DNA of 64,000 nucleotides from NCBI GenBank assembly GCA_040500365.1, contig CP148031.1, positions 620,001 to 684,000 of the forward strand, read 5' to 3'. This DNA comes from Dehalobacter alkaniphilus (lineage in GTDB: Bacteria; Bacillota; Desulfitobacteriia; Desulfitobacteriales; Syntrophobotulaceae). Shown here piece by piece: positions 7,929 through 16,311 of this stretch; positions within the stretch are counted from its first letter, which is position 1; each line of letters opens with the position of its first letter. The position numbers were made by a program, and so were the translations under genes. The notes beneath the pieces are model-generated. The model was not told the DNA's origin. It worked only from the letters and a program-made list of their open reading frames with translations, and did not search any database.

Positions 7929-8336
7929 GCGAAAAGAGGCAGTAGAGCCTTTTCAGCAAAGAATTTTTTGACCGTTCTCTGCAGAAGCTATAGAGGACCA
8001 AGGCCATACGGACAGCCGGGTCAAAAGCCGAAGTTGGCAACTTTGTTGCCTTATTGATTGAGCCGGGGCGGCTCGAAGCGTTATGAGTTGGCTAATTCAT
8101 AGCCGTGTGCAAATCCGCTGCACATCACACTTGTGAAACGATCAATAAGAGTAGTAAAAGTAATTCCTTGCTATATAGACTCTGAAACCTCGAAAGCTGA
8201 ATAAATAACTCTAAATGGAAAGGGTCTTCGCCCTTGACGTAAATAGAGCCAAATAAACAAGTTTTTCATGATCGTCGCGCTTAGGTGTGGTGTACTGCCC
8301 TGTTTTGCAGTACCGCTTCTAAGTGTTTTTTATTTT
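7929..8336 (+). ncRNA. Unassigned structured RNA / leader upstream of the spermidine operon
   Basis: About 400 bases between a strong promoter and an intrinsic terminator form many clean helices. GAAAAG (7931-7936) pairs with CTTTTC (7949-7954). TTTTGACC (7966-7973) pairs with GGTCAAAA (8019-8026) and encloses TCTCT/AGAGG. Next come the hairpins GGCAAC-TTT-GTTGCC (8036-8050), GAGCC/GGCTC (8060-8074), TATGAGTT/AATTCATA (8082-8101) and GTGTGCA/TGCACAT (8105-8125), then TCACA/TGTGA. TTATTGAT (8051-8058) pairs with ATCAATAA (8141-8148) and closes a multi-helix junction over those hairpins. AGAGT/ACTCT, CTCTA/TAGAG and AAGGG-CCCTT follow. It lacks the conserved cores I know for lysine, SAM, cobalamin, TPP, FMN, c-di-GMP, T-box, tmRNA and RNase P. 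It could be a terminator-controlled riboswitch or an independent small RNA. Confidence 0.65.
8280..8336 (+). terminator. Intrinsic terminator or attenuator before carboxynorspermidine synthase
   Basis: CTTAG/CTAAG (8280-8284 with 8319-8323) and the perfect GTACTGC/GCAGTAC (8292-8298 with 8307-8313) stack into one long imperfect hairpin followed by TGTTTTTTATTTT. It ends 54 bases before the start codon at 8391, a layout typical of attenuation. Confidence 0.75.
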
Positions 8337-8390
8337 GGTACAAGTTTTTTGAGTTGGGCAAAAATCATTTTAGCGATTGGAGGAATTACT

Positions 8391-9590
8391 ATGGGAAAAG
8401 TACTCGTTATCGGCTGCGGCGGCGTCGCCGGTGTGGCAATCCACAAAATCTGCCAGAATTCAGAGGCTTTTGGTGAACTGTGTATTGCCAGCCGTACGAA
8501 ATCAAAATGCGATGCTTTAGCGGAAAAACTGGGCAGAGGTAAAACAAAAATCACAACAGCCCAGGTGGATGCTGACAACGTGGAAGAACTGATCGCGCTG
8601 ATCAACAAAGAAAAGCCTGATGTTGTGCTGAATCTGGCATTACCGTATCAGGACCTGCATATTATGGATGCCTGTCTGGCCACAAAGACCAGTTATGTAG
8701 ATACCGCCAATTATGAGCCTGAGGAGACTGCCCACTTTGAATATAAATGGCAGTGGGCCTATCGGGAGAAATTTAAAGAAGCAGGGATAACCGCCTTGCT
8801 CGGTTCAGGTTTTGATCCGGGGGTTACCGGGGTATTCAGTGCCTACGCCCTGAAGCACCACTTCGATGAGATTCATGAGATTGACATTCTCGACTGTAAT
8901 GGCGGCGACCATGGCTATCCATTTGCAACAAACTTCAACCCTGAGATTAATATCCGGGAAGTCACGGCTAAAGGCAGCTACTGGGAAAACGGCCACTGGG
9001 CAGAAACTGAGCCGATGGAGATCAAAAGAGCGTACAATTTCAAGGGTGTCGGCGTCAAGGATATGTACCTGCTGCACCACGAGGAATTGGAAAGTCTGGC
9101 GCTGAATATTAAAGGCATCAAACGCATCCGTTTCTTTATGACTTTCGGACAAAGCTACCTGACACATCTGAAATGTCTCGAGAACGTTGGTATGACGAGC
9201 ATTGAGCCTATTAATTATAATGGAATGGAAATCATCCCTTTGCAGTTCTTAAAAGCTGTCCTGCCGGATCCGGCTTCCCTTGGTCCGCGTACCAAGGGCA
9301 AAACCAATATTGGCTGCATTTTCAAGGGAATTAAAGACGGCAAGGAAAAAACCTACTATCTGTATAACATCTGCGATCATGAGGAGTGCTATCGAGAAGT
9401 AGGAAGCCAAGCCATCAGCTATACCACCGGCGTGCCGGCGATGATCGGGGCGATGTTGGTTATGAATGGTACCTGGGCGAAACCTGGTGTTTATAATATG
9501 GAAGAGTTTGATCCCGATCCTTTTATGGAAGCACTCAATAAATGGGGTCTGCCCTGGGAAGAAGACTTCAATCCGGCGCTGGTACCCTGA
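8391..9590 (+). CDS. Carboxynorspermidine/carboxyspermidine synthase (saccharopine dehydrogenase family)
   Basis: The enzyme reductively condenses aspartate semialdehyde with a diamine (putrescine or diaminopropane) using NADPH, giving carboxy(nor)spermidine. The start ATG 8391 follows GGAGG at 8379; an in-frame extension to 8268 would cross the terminator and is rejected. The Rossmann motif GKVLVIGCGGVAG begins at residue 2. Conserved segments such as GSGFDPGVTGVFSAYA and NGGDHGYPFATNFNPEINIREV are those of the carboxynorspermidine synthase group, not the lysine enzyme. The neighbouring decarboxylase gene overlaps its stop codon and confirms the pathway. The 399-residue length is normal. Confidence 0.88.
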   Translation: MGKVLVIGCGGVAGVAIHKICQNSEAFGELCIASRTKSKCDALAEKLGRGKTKITTAQVDADNVEELIALINKEKPDVVLNLALPYQDLHIMDACLATKTSYVDTANYEPEETAHFEYKWQWAYREKFKEAGITALLGSGFDPGVTGVFSAYALKHHFDEIHEIDILDCNGGDHGYPFATNFNPEINIREVTAKGSYWENGHWAETEPMEIKRAYNFKGVGVKDMYLLHHEELESLALNIKGIKRIRFFMTFGQSYLTHLKCLENVGMTSIEPINYNGMEIIPLQFLKAVLPDPASLGPRTKGKTNIGCIFKGIKDGKEKTYYLYNICDHEECYREVGSQAISYTTGVPAMIGAMLVMNGTWAKPGVYNMEEFDPDPFMEALNKWGLPWEEDFNPALVP

Positions 9591-10795
9591 TGGGAAACGC
9601 AATAATGGATCTGTACGCAAGAGAACAGAATACTGAACAGAAGGCTGTAGAAACAGAAAATGCGGAGAACTGGTTTGACCGTGTTCCAACTCCGAGCTAT
9701 GTGGTTGATGAAAATCTGTTAATATCAAATTTAGAAATTTTACAAGACGTTCAGGAACAGAGCGGAGCAAAAATTCTGCTCGCCCAGAAGGCATTTTCAA
9801 TGTTCGGGGTATACCCTTTGATTGCCCAATATTTGTGCGGAACAACAGCCAGCGGTTTGTACGAGGCGAAGCTTGGCCGCGAAAAATTTGGCAAAGAAGT
9901 GCATATTTTCAGCCCGGCTTACCGGGAGGATGAATTCGATGAGATCTTGACTGTATCTGATCATATCATATTCAATAGCTTTTCTCAGTGGGATAAGTTT
10001 GGTAAGCTGGCGCTTGCCGCAGGGGCAGAATGCGGCCTGCGGATCAACCCGGAATGTTCCACCCAGGAAGGTCATGGCATGTATGATCCGTGCGGACCCT
10101 ATTCCAGACTCGGTGTGACCAGGGCAAACTTTAAGCAGGATCGGCTCAAAGGCCTTTCCGGACTGCATCTGCATACGTTGTGCGAACAAAATGCCGATGC
10201 GCTGGTGACAACGGTTGAAGCCTTTGAGAAGTCGTTTAGTCAGTTCTTGCCTGGGATGAAATGGCTGAATCTTGGTGGGGGGCACCACATTACACGTGAA
10301 GATTACGATCGGGAGCTTCTGATTCGGACCATCAAGCGTCTGCGGGAAACCTATGGCATTACCGTGTACCTGGAACCTGGCGAAGCGATCGCGCTGAATG
10401 CCGGTTTTCTGGTCTCATCCGTGCTGGATACGCTGCTTAACGGTATGAACATTGCTATCCTGGATGCCTCAGCTGCTTGTCATATGCCGGATGTACTGGA
10501 AGTTCCGTACCGTCCCCGGATAGTTGGCTCAGGGCAGCCCGGAGAAAAGAAAACTACGTACCGTCTTGGGGGGCCAACCTGCCTGGCCGGCGATATCATC
10601 GGGGATTATTCATTTGATCGGGCCTTAAATCCCGGAGACCGCCTTGTCTTCTGTGATATGGCAATTTACTCCATGGTCAAAAACAATACATTCAATGGGA
10701 TACGGCTGCCGGATATTGTCCTGAACAAGGCTGACGGTACCATTCAGACTGTCCGTAGCTTCGGCTATGAGGATTTTAAAAACCGTCTGTCTTAA
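9590..10795 (+). CDS. nspC: Carboxynorspermidine/carboxyspermidine decarboxylase
   Basis: This PLP-dependent alanine-racemase-fold decarboxylase converts carboxy(nor)spermidine to (nor)spermidine. The start ATG overlaps the upstream TGA by one base, indicating translational coupling. The PLP lysine lies in ILLAQKAFSMFG near residue 64. Later conserved motifs are LHLHTLCEQNAD, LNLGGGHHIT, EPGEAIALNAG and the family signature GGPTCLAGDIIGDY. About 401 residues is slightly longer than many homologues because of an N-terminal extension; ATG 9606 is an alternative start. Together with the synthase it is a complete alternative spermidine route. Confidence 0.9.
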   Translation: MGNAIMDLYAREQNTEQKAVETENAENWFDRVPTPSYVVDENLLISNLEILQDVQEQSGAKILLAQKAFSMFGVYPLIAQYLCGTTASGLYEAKLGREKFGKEVHIFSPAYREDEFDEILTVSDHIIFNSFSQWDKFGKLALAAGAECGLRINPECSTQEGHGMYDPCGPYSRLGVTRANFKQDRLKGLSGLHLHTLCEQNADALVTTVEAFEKSFSQFLPGMKWLNLGGGHHITREDYDRELLIRTIKRLRETYGITVYLEPGEAIALNAGFLVSSVLDTLLNGMNIAILDASAACHMPDVLEVPYRPRIVGSGQPGEKKTTYRLGGPTCLAGDIIGDYSFDRALNPGDRLVFCDMAIYSMVKNNTFNGIRLPDIVLNKADGTIQTVRSFGYEDFKNRLS

Positions 10796-10929
10796 ATGGA
10801 ATGCCAGTTTTTCATTATGAGACAGGCCTTTTGAAAATATGGTATTCTCAGTGAAAATAGGTTATACTGTTCTATTGGAGCATGCAATTGAGCAAATACT
10901 GTTGACACTGAACTTGAGGAGGAAAGCTA

Positions 10930-11862
10930 ATGCCGATCAAAATTCCGGACGATTTACCGGCAAAAGAAATCCTGGAGAATGAAAATATATTTATTATGGG
11001 TGAAGACCGGGCACAGCACCAGGATATTCGTCCTTTAAGAATAGCACTGCTTAATTTAATGCCTACCAAAATCGTTACCGAAACGCAGTATTTGCGCTTG
11101 ATGAGCAACTCACCTCTGCAAATAGAGATAACACTGCTCTACACTTGGACGCATAAGCCTGCAAATACTTCGGAAGAGCATTTAAGCAGGTTCTACAGCT
11201 CTTTTGATGAAGTGAAAGATCAAAAATTTGATGGTCTGATTATCACCGGTGCACCGGTCGAAAATCTGGAATTTGAAGATGTAGACTACTGGGATGAACT
11301 CAAACAGATCATGAAGTGGAGCCTTACCAACGTTTATTCAACCATACATGTCTGCTGGGGAGCCCAGGCGGGATTATACTATCATTATGGGATTCCGAAA
11401 TATCCGCTTGACAGTAAAATGTTTGGGATATTCAACCATAAGATTATCAGTCATAACAACAACAATAATTTTCTGCGGGGATTTGACGAAGTATTCAATG
11501 CACCGCATTCCCGCCATACGGAAGTCCGGATTGAAGACATTGAAAAGCATCCGGAACTGGAAGTCCTGGCAACGTCGGATGACGCTGGTGTCTATATGGT
11601 CGCCGGGAAGCATGGCCGACATCTTTTTGTTACCGGCCATCCCGAGTATGATGCGCTTACGCTGAAAACCGAGTATGATCGGGATGTGAATAAAGCCCTG
11701 GATATCGCGGTCCCCAATAATTACTTTCCTAATGATGATCTGAAGAGAATGCCTCAGGTCACCTGGAGAGGACATGCCAATTTACTGTTTTTAAATTGGC
11801 TGAACTACTATGTATACCAGCAGACGCCTTTCGACCTTGGACAATTGGCTGAGTCGGACTGA
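10930..11862 (+). CDS. metA: Homoserine O-acyltransferase MetA, predicted acetyl-CoA type
   Basis: MetA acylates homoserine as the committed step of methionine synthesis. The 310-residue protein contains the nucleophile-cysteine segment VCWGAQAGLYYHYG and the typical TGHPEYDA. In the specificity loop it reads TGAPVENLEF, where the E. coli succinyl enzyme has a glycine. A glutamate at this place is known from Bacillus cereus MetA to select acetyl-CoA. This fits the O-acetylhomoserine sulfhydrylase (5236-6516). The ribosome site GAGGAGG precedes ATG 10930. It follows nspC after 134 bases, so it probably has its own promoter. Confidence 0.92.
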   Translation: MPIKIPDDLPAKEILENENIFIMGEDRAQHQDIRPLRIALLNLMPTKIVTETQYLRLMSNSPLQIEITLLYTWTHKPANTSEEHLSRFYSSFDEVKDQKFDGLIITGAPVENLEFEDVDYWDELKQIMKWSLTNVYSTIHVCWGAQAGLYYHYGIPKYPLDSKMFGIFNHKIISHNNNNNFLRGFDEVFNAPHSRHTEVRIEDIEKHPELEVLATSDDAGVYMVAGKHGRHLFVTGHPEYDALTLKTEYDRDVNKALDIAVPNNYFPNDDLKRMPQVTWRGHANLLFLNWLNYYVYQQTPFDLGQLAESD

Positions 11863-11977
11863 GTTCTAAGTTGCTAAGCCAACTGAGCCAGATTAAATTA
11901 ACTTAACTGTTTTGTTAAGCTTAAATTTTGAAGCTTTAGATAGCATGCGTATCTTTTTCTTTTTGGGGGCTTCCGGA

Positions 11978-12238
11978 TTGTTTTATGTTTATATTGTAGA
12001 ATGCAAAGATGGGACACTGTATACGGGTTGGACTGTGGACATACAGAAGAGGCTGACAGCTCATAACAGGGGTAAGGGTGCAAAATATACCCGGTCACGG
12101 TTTCCTGTTGTCCTCAAATATCTGGAACAGGTGGCATCCAAACCGGAAGCATTTCAAAGGGAATACAGCATCAAACAATTGACTAGGGAACAAAAATATC
12201 AGCTGATTGCCCAAAGCAAGTCGGATCAAATTACCTGA
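11978..12238 (+). CDS. GIY-YIG domain protein (UPF0213 family)
   Basis: This small single-domain protein of about 86 residues has the motif FYVYIVECKDGTLYTGWT near its N-terminus, then RLTAHNRGKGAKYTRSR and the conserved glutamate in KPEAFQREYSIKQL. A GGGGG ribosome site at 11965-11969 is 8 bases before TTG 11978, which gives the standard family N-terminus; longer in-frame starts lack this support. UPF0213 (YhbQ-like) proteins are GIY-YIG nuclease homologues, some with DNA-repair or structure-specific activity. No partner gene is visible. Confidence 0.85.
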   Translation: MFYVYIVECKDGTLYTGWTVDIQKRLTAHNRGKGAKYTRSRFPVVLKYLEQVASKPEAFQREYSIKQLTREQKYQLIAQSKSDQIT

Positions 12239-12361
12239 TGGAATGTCAGGTTATTTTTTTACATAAAAATTAAGCACAGAATTTACCTTTCCGGCCACAG
12301 AATATTTTCTTTTTAGCGGTCCATAATAAAACGAAAATATTAAAACGGAGGTATTTTTGCG

Positions 12362-12529
12362 ATGAAAGCCAAGAAGATGCAAGGACCTAACACTGGAATC
12401 AGATGTGTGGTCAATACCTGTTATTATTATATGGATGGGGATCACTGTACAGCTGAAAAAATTGAAGTGCAGCCCCGGAATGCAGCTGATTCCGAGCAGA
12501 CTGACTGTGCGACCTTCATCAAAGAATAA
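12362..12529 (+). CDS. DUF1540 small cysteine protein
   Basis: This 55-residue ORF starts at ATG 12362 after a GGAGG ribosome site. Its pattern of cysteines is RCVVNTCYYY, then HCTAEKIEV, then QTDCATF, which is the DUF1540 metal-binding-like pattern of small Firmicutes proteins. Their function is not established; they are common in spore-forming Clostridia and Bacilli. It is monocistronic, with a terminator directly after it. Confidence 0.8.
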   Translation: MKAKKMQGPNTGIRCVVNTCYYYMDGDHCTAEKIEVQPRNAADSEQTDCATFIKE

Positions 12530-12540
12530 CAGGAAAAATG

Positions 12541-12582
12541 GAGGGGGGATACGCTACTTTGTCCCCTCTTTTCCATTCTTGT
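12541..12582 (+). terminator. Terminator after the DUF1540 gene
   Basis: GAGGGG pairs with CCCCTC around a short loop and is followed by TTTTCC. Confidence 0.6.
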
Positions 12583-12629
12583 TACTTTCGTTTCAATAAT
12601 AATGGTCCCTCTAATATTGATTACAGGCT

Positions 12630-12944
12630 TTATTGAAGTGGTATACCGGTATTCCGCTCATATCTTTGAATAAGTGGGTCAATGATTACGGCAGAGACAA
12701 GACCAAGATAAGCAGAGATAAAACCGAATCCCAAGAATGCAATGAACTGCTGCAAGTCAGGCTGGAGCGAATGGTAATATAAGAAAACGGCTAAACCGCA
12801 CCAGAAACCCTGACAGAATGGACAGCCAAACAGCTTGCAGAAAAAGTAGCCTTTCTGCTTAAGGGCATCTCTGATCTTTTTAAATAAGACAAAGTCAAAT
12901 AGAAAAAAACGGAGGCTTAAAGCCAGCAAAAGCTCAAAAACCAT
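12630..12944 (-). CDS. Small membrane protein, DUF1360-like
   Basis: This 104-residue protein has two or three hydrophobic segments and a central CPFCQGFWCG motif, the CxxCxxxW pattern of the DUF1360 family. The function of that family is not known. It reads convergently toward the DUF1540 gene. The last residues are polar. I see no operon partner: the typA gene lies upstream on the same strand, but a bidirectional terminator separates them. Confidence 0.65.
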   Translation of the reverse strand: MVFELLLALSLRFFLFDFVLFKKIRDALKQKGYFFCKLFGCPFCQGFWCGLAVFLYYHSLQPDLQQFIAFLGFGFISAYLGLVSAVIIDPLIQRYERNTGIPLQ

Positions 12945-13049
12945 TATAGATCACCTGATTTTTTAAAATTTGTCCTTTTACATTCCATATTATGGTAAAA
13001 TAAAATAATATGTGCCTAGTTAATGATGACCAGGTTAAAAATCAAAAAA

Positions 13050-13112
13050 CAAAAAAGCCTGATGCAAGAATCATCTGGAAAGGGATTTAGGATTCTCGAT
13101 CAGGCTTTTTCA
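13050..13112 (-). terminator. Terminator downstream of typA (works on either strand)
   Basis: AAAAAGCCTGAT pairs perfectly with ATCAGGCTTTTT, with an inner GAATC/GATTC stem. Poly-A and poly-T on the two sides allow termination in both directions. Confidence 0.8.
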
Positions 13113-13136
13113 TTGTCAGGTATTCTGATTTGAGGA

Positions 13137-14966
13137 TTAGATTCCGCTCATATTCTTTTGTTTTTCATAACGGGTGCGGGTGTTTTTGTCTAAAAATCTT
13201 TTGCGTAGGCGAACGTTGATGGGTGTAATTTCTACATATTCATCATCATTGATATATTCCAGGGCTTCTTCCAGACCGAGCAATTTTGCCGGTTCCAGTC
13301 TCAGGCTTTCATCGGCTCCGCTGGAGCGCATGTTGGTCAACTGCTTTTTGCGGGCAATGTTGATATCAATATCCTGTTCGCGGTTGCTTTGACCGACAAT
13401 CATACCTTCATAGACTTTGGTTCCGGGATCAATAAACATTCTGCCGCGGTCCTGCAGCTGAAACAGTGCATAAGCGGTGGATTCTCCCGGATCTGAAGCG
13501 ACCAGGACTCCTCGGTTGCGGCCTTGAATATCGCCCTTATATGGTTGATAGGAATGGAAGACATGAGCCATGATTCCTTCCCCGCGGGTTTCGGTAAGAT
13601 AGTCCCCCCTGAAGCCGATCAATCCGCGTGCCGGAATCAAAAACTCCAGGCGTGTAACTCCACCAGACATGTTGACCATGTTCTGCATCTCAGCTTTACG
13701 GGTGCCAAGCATTTCAATCACGGTGCCGGTGCACGAATCAGGAATATCACAAGTCAGATGCTCAAATGGCTCGCATTTGACACCGTCAATCTCCTTCAGA
13801 ATAACTTCCGGTTTCGAGACCATCAGTTCGAAGCCTTCTCTTCGCATATTTTCAATCAGGATGGACAGGTGCAGCTCTCCGCGTCCTGATACTTGAAAAC
13901 AGTCCATGTTTTCAGTTTCTTCCACGCGGAGACTAACATTTGTTTCAATCTCTTTAAATAGTCTTTCCCTAAGCTTGCGGGACGTGATATGTTTTCCTTC
14001 TGTTCCGGCAAAAGGACCGGTATTGACCATGAAAAGCATGGTCAGGGTAGGTTCGTCAATTTCAATCATCGGAAGAGGTTCAGGATTCAACGGATCAGCT
14101 ATGGTTTCTCCGATATTGATATTGGGAATGCCGCTGATAGCTACGATGTCTCCGGCATTTGCTTCAAGTACATCAACCCGACCTAAGTTCTGGAAGGTAA
14201 ATACTTTACCGACTTTGACTTTCTCGATCGATCCGTCTCTTTTGATCACAGCGACTTGAGTATTAGCAGTCAGCTTGCCCCGGAAGACACGTCCGATAGC
14301 AATCTTGCCAAGGTAATCGTTATAGTCGAGTGTTGTTGCCAGCATCTGCAGAGGACTGTCGGGATCGCATTCTGGAGCAGGAATTTCTCTCAGAATCGTT
14401 TCGAATAACGGGACCAGATCTTCAGTCATTTCCCCGGGTTCATAACCGGCATTTCCTTGACGGGCTGAAGTATAAACGATTGGAAAATCAAGTTGTTCAT
14501 CACTCGCACCCAGCTGCATAAACAGCTCCAGAACTTCATCGACAACTTCGTAGGGACGCGCTTCAGGCCGGTCGACTTTGTTAATGACGACGATGGGTTT
14601 CAAATCCAGTTCCAAAGCCTTACGAAGCACAAATTTGGTCTGAGGCATCGGGCCTTCAAACGCATCAACAACCAGAAGCACACCGTCGACCATTTTCAGG
14701 ACGCGTTCGACTTCTCCACCAAAATCGGCATGCCCAGGGGTATCGACAATATTGATCTTGACACCCTGCCAGTTTACGGAAGTATTCTTAGCCAGAATGG
14801 TAATTCCGCGTTCCTTCTCCAGATCATTGGAGTCCATGACTCTTTCTTCGACTTGTTCATTGGAGCGAAACGCTCCGCTTTGTCTGAGCATGACATCGAC
14901 GAGACTTGTCTTGCCATGATCGACGTGGGCAATAATTGCCAAATTTCTTAAATGGTCAGCGTACAT
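13137..14966 (-). CDS. typA: Ribosome-associated translational GTPase TypA/BipA
   Basis: TypA is an EF-G-like GTPase that binds ribosomes and supports assembly and stress or cold adaptation. The 609-residue protein has the complete G domain at the N-terminus (AHVDHGKTSLVD, RGITILAKNT, DTPGHADFGGEVERVL, NKVDRP), then the beta-barrel and EF-G-like domains. Its C-terminal segment includes RGELHLSILIENMRREGFE and GLIGFRGDYLTETRGEG. Length and order are standard. An AGGAG ribosome site precedes ATG 14966, and a promoter lies at 15107-15134. Confidence 0.97.
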   Translation of the reverse strand: MYADHLRNLAIIAHVDHGKTSLVDVMLRQSGAFRSNEQVEERVMDSNDLEKERGITILAKNTSVNWQGVKINIVDTPGHADFGGEVERVLKMVDGVLLVVDAFEGPMPQTKFVLRKALELDLKPIVVINKVDRPEARPYEVVDEVLELFMQLGASDEQLDFPIVYTSARQGNAGYEPGEMTEDLVPLFETILREIPAPECDPDSPLQMLATTLDYNDYLGKIAIGRVFRGKLTANTQVAVIKRDGSIEKVKVGKVFTFQNLGRVDVLEANAGDIVAISGIPNINIGETIADPLNPEPLPMIEIDEPTLTMLFMVNTGPFAGTEGKHITSRKLRERLFKEIETNVSLRVEETENMDCFQVSGRGELHLSILIENMRREGFELMVSKPEVILKEIDGVKCEPFEHLTCDIPDSCTGTVIEMLGTRKAEMQNMVNMSGGVTRLEFLIPARGLIGFRGDYLTETRGEGIMAHVFHSYQPYKGDIQGRNRGVLVASDPGESTAYALFQLQDRGRMFIDPGTKVYEGMIVGQSNREQDIDINIARKKQLTNMRSSGADESLRLEPAKLLGLEEALEYINDDEYVEITPINVRLRKRFLDKNTRTRYEKQKNMSGI

Positions 14967-15106
14967 TCAATTTCTCCTGTCGTAATCTAATTCTTTCTCC
15001 TTAACAAGTAAGAACATAAATAAGAATATTGGTATTTGCATATCGAAATCTTAAAGAAGTAATACTTGCCAATCGTCCTGCGTGTGAAGAGGACTTAACC
15101 TTTAAC

Positions 15107-15134
15107 ATTATAATACGTTTAAACTTTTTTTCAA
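15107..15134 (-). promoter_or_regulatory. typA promoter
   Basis: On the minus strand TTGAAA (15134-15129) and TATAAT (15112-15107) are spaced by 16 bases, about 140 bases upstream of typA. In the rest of the 353-base gap between typA and the CHAP gene I see nothing further. Confidence 0.65.
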
Positions 15135-15319
15135 ATTAATTTATTTTTCCTGAATTTTATTTTATTTATTCTGTAATCAGATTTTGTCCATATTTTATTG
15201 GAGCTGTTTCAACAGCATTCTGCAATCAGCATTTTATGGGCTAGGCTTGCTTAAATAGGCAGAGAAATATATAATTTCATGTGGACGAGTATAAAACACA
15301 TCATGAAGGAGCAGACCCG

Positions 15320-16024
15320 ATGAGGAAATCCAGACGATACTATCGCAGACGAAACAAGACACCGTTGCTCGCCATCATAATCATCGTATTTGCCTTAGCA
15401 GTCGTAACGGGATCCAAAATAGTTTCCGGCAATGCACTCGATCATTCTCAGACAGACTCAAGCTACGGTGCCCAAACGGCTGATCATTCCAGTGAAGCAG
15501 CGGACACTGCGCGTCTCATCCGGCAGGCTGACGTTGCTGCCGGTATGAAAATCGATGAATACAAAGGTGTGGCAGTCTATTCCAATGGCGCGGATTATAT
15601 GTCCAGTCACGGCTTAAGTTATAGTAAAGATGGTTATTATTACGGCTACAAGTGGCAGTGCGTAGAATTTGTAAAACGATTCTATTATGAAATCTATCAT
15701 CATGAGATGCCTGACGGCGCTGGGAACGCCAAATATTTCTTTAATCCGATGCTGGCACAGGGCAAACTGAATGAACAGAGAGGCCTTGTTCAGTACGTTA
15801 ACGGAGGGAATGAAAAACCCCGGGAAGGAGACCTGCTGGTCTTCAATGAGGGGTCTTACGGTCACGTTGCAATTATCTGCGGAGTGGCTGACGAATGGAT
15901 TGAAGTCATTCAGCAGAACTCAGAGGTTCCCAGGGAAAAATACAGTCTTGTTTACAAAGATGGTACCTATACGATATCCGGAGACAGAGATCCAGCCGGA
16001 TGGCTCAGAGCTAGCAGCAGGTAA
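15320..16024 (+). CDS. Membrane-anchored CHAP-domain cell-wall amidase/peptidase
   Basis: This 234-residue protein starts at ATG 15320 after AAGGAG (the longer in-frame ATG 15281 lacks a ribosome site). Residues 1-12 are strongly basic and are followed by one membrane helix (about 14-30), so the rest faces outside. A CHAP domain fills residues 90-230: the catalytic cysteine is in YKWQCVEFVKRFYYE and the histidine in SYGHVAIICGV, with an asparagine at QQNSEVP. CHAP domains cleave peptidoglycan cross-bridges or amide bonds. No neighbour explains its specific role; cell-wall remodelling is likely. Confidence 0.85.
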   Translation: MRKSRRYYRRRNKTPLLAIIIIVFALAVVTGSKIVSGNALDHSQTDSSYGAQTADHSSEAADTARLIRQADVAAGMKIDEYKGVAVYSNGADYMSSHGLSYSKDGYYYGYKWQCVEFVKRFYYEIYHHEMPDGAGNAKYFFNPMLAQGKLNEQRGLVQYVNGGNEKPREGDLLVFNEGSYGHVAIICGVADEWIEVIQQNSEVPREKYSLVYKDGTYTISGDRDPAGWLRASSR

Positions 16025-16072
16025 ACCTGGCCATAACAGCAAAGATTTAGAAATTGAGAAACCAGAAAAATA

Positions 16073-16117
16073 TTAAGGCTGAGCCGAGATGGAGAATTTC
16101 GACTCAGTCATTTTAGT
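16073..16117 (+). terminator. Terminator after the CHAP gene
   Basis: CTGAGCCGA pairs with TCGACTCAG, and TCATTTTAG follows. Confidence 0.5.
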
Positions 16118-16167
16118 ATATCAAAAAGTAGAAATACAACTTTCTGATATATCTAAATGCAGCTATG

Positions 16168-16208
16168 GCTGACGCCAAGGCGTGGCGTCAGCAAAGGTTT
16201 CTTTTTAT
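16168..16208 (+). terminator. Second hairpin, probable terminator
   Basis: A perfect nine-base-pair stem GCTGACGCC/GGCGTCAGC (16168-16176 with 16184-16192) is followed by AAAGGTTTCTTTTTATT. Confidence 0.5.
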
Positions 16209-16311
16209 TAGCTGAAAATAATTTGTAATAATCTACGATAATTGGAAACAATAATGGTAAACCTGTAGAGAATATCGAACATTATCGGCATAGTGTAAAG
16301 GAGTATCCAGA

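Noticed and set aside
7929..8160. Lysine, guanidine-I or cobalamin riboswitch
   Set aside because: The conserved cores of these classes are missing; only scattered short matches such as GCCGAAG are present.
8268..8390. In-frame N-terminal extension of carboxynorspermidine synthase
   Set aside because: It would translate through the terminator hairpin and add a hydrophobic stretch before the Rossmann motif; GGAGG supports ATG 8391.
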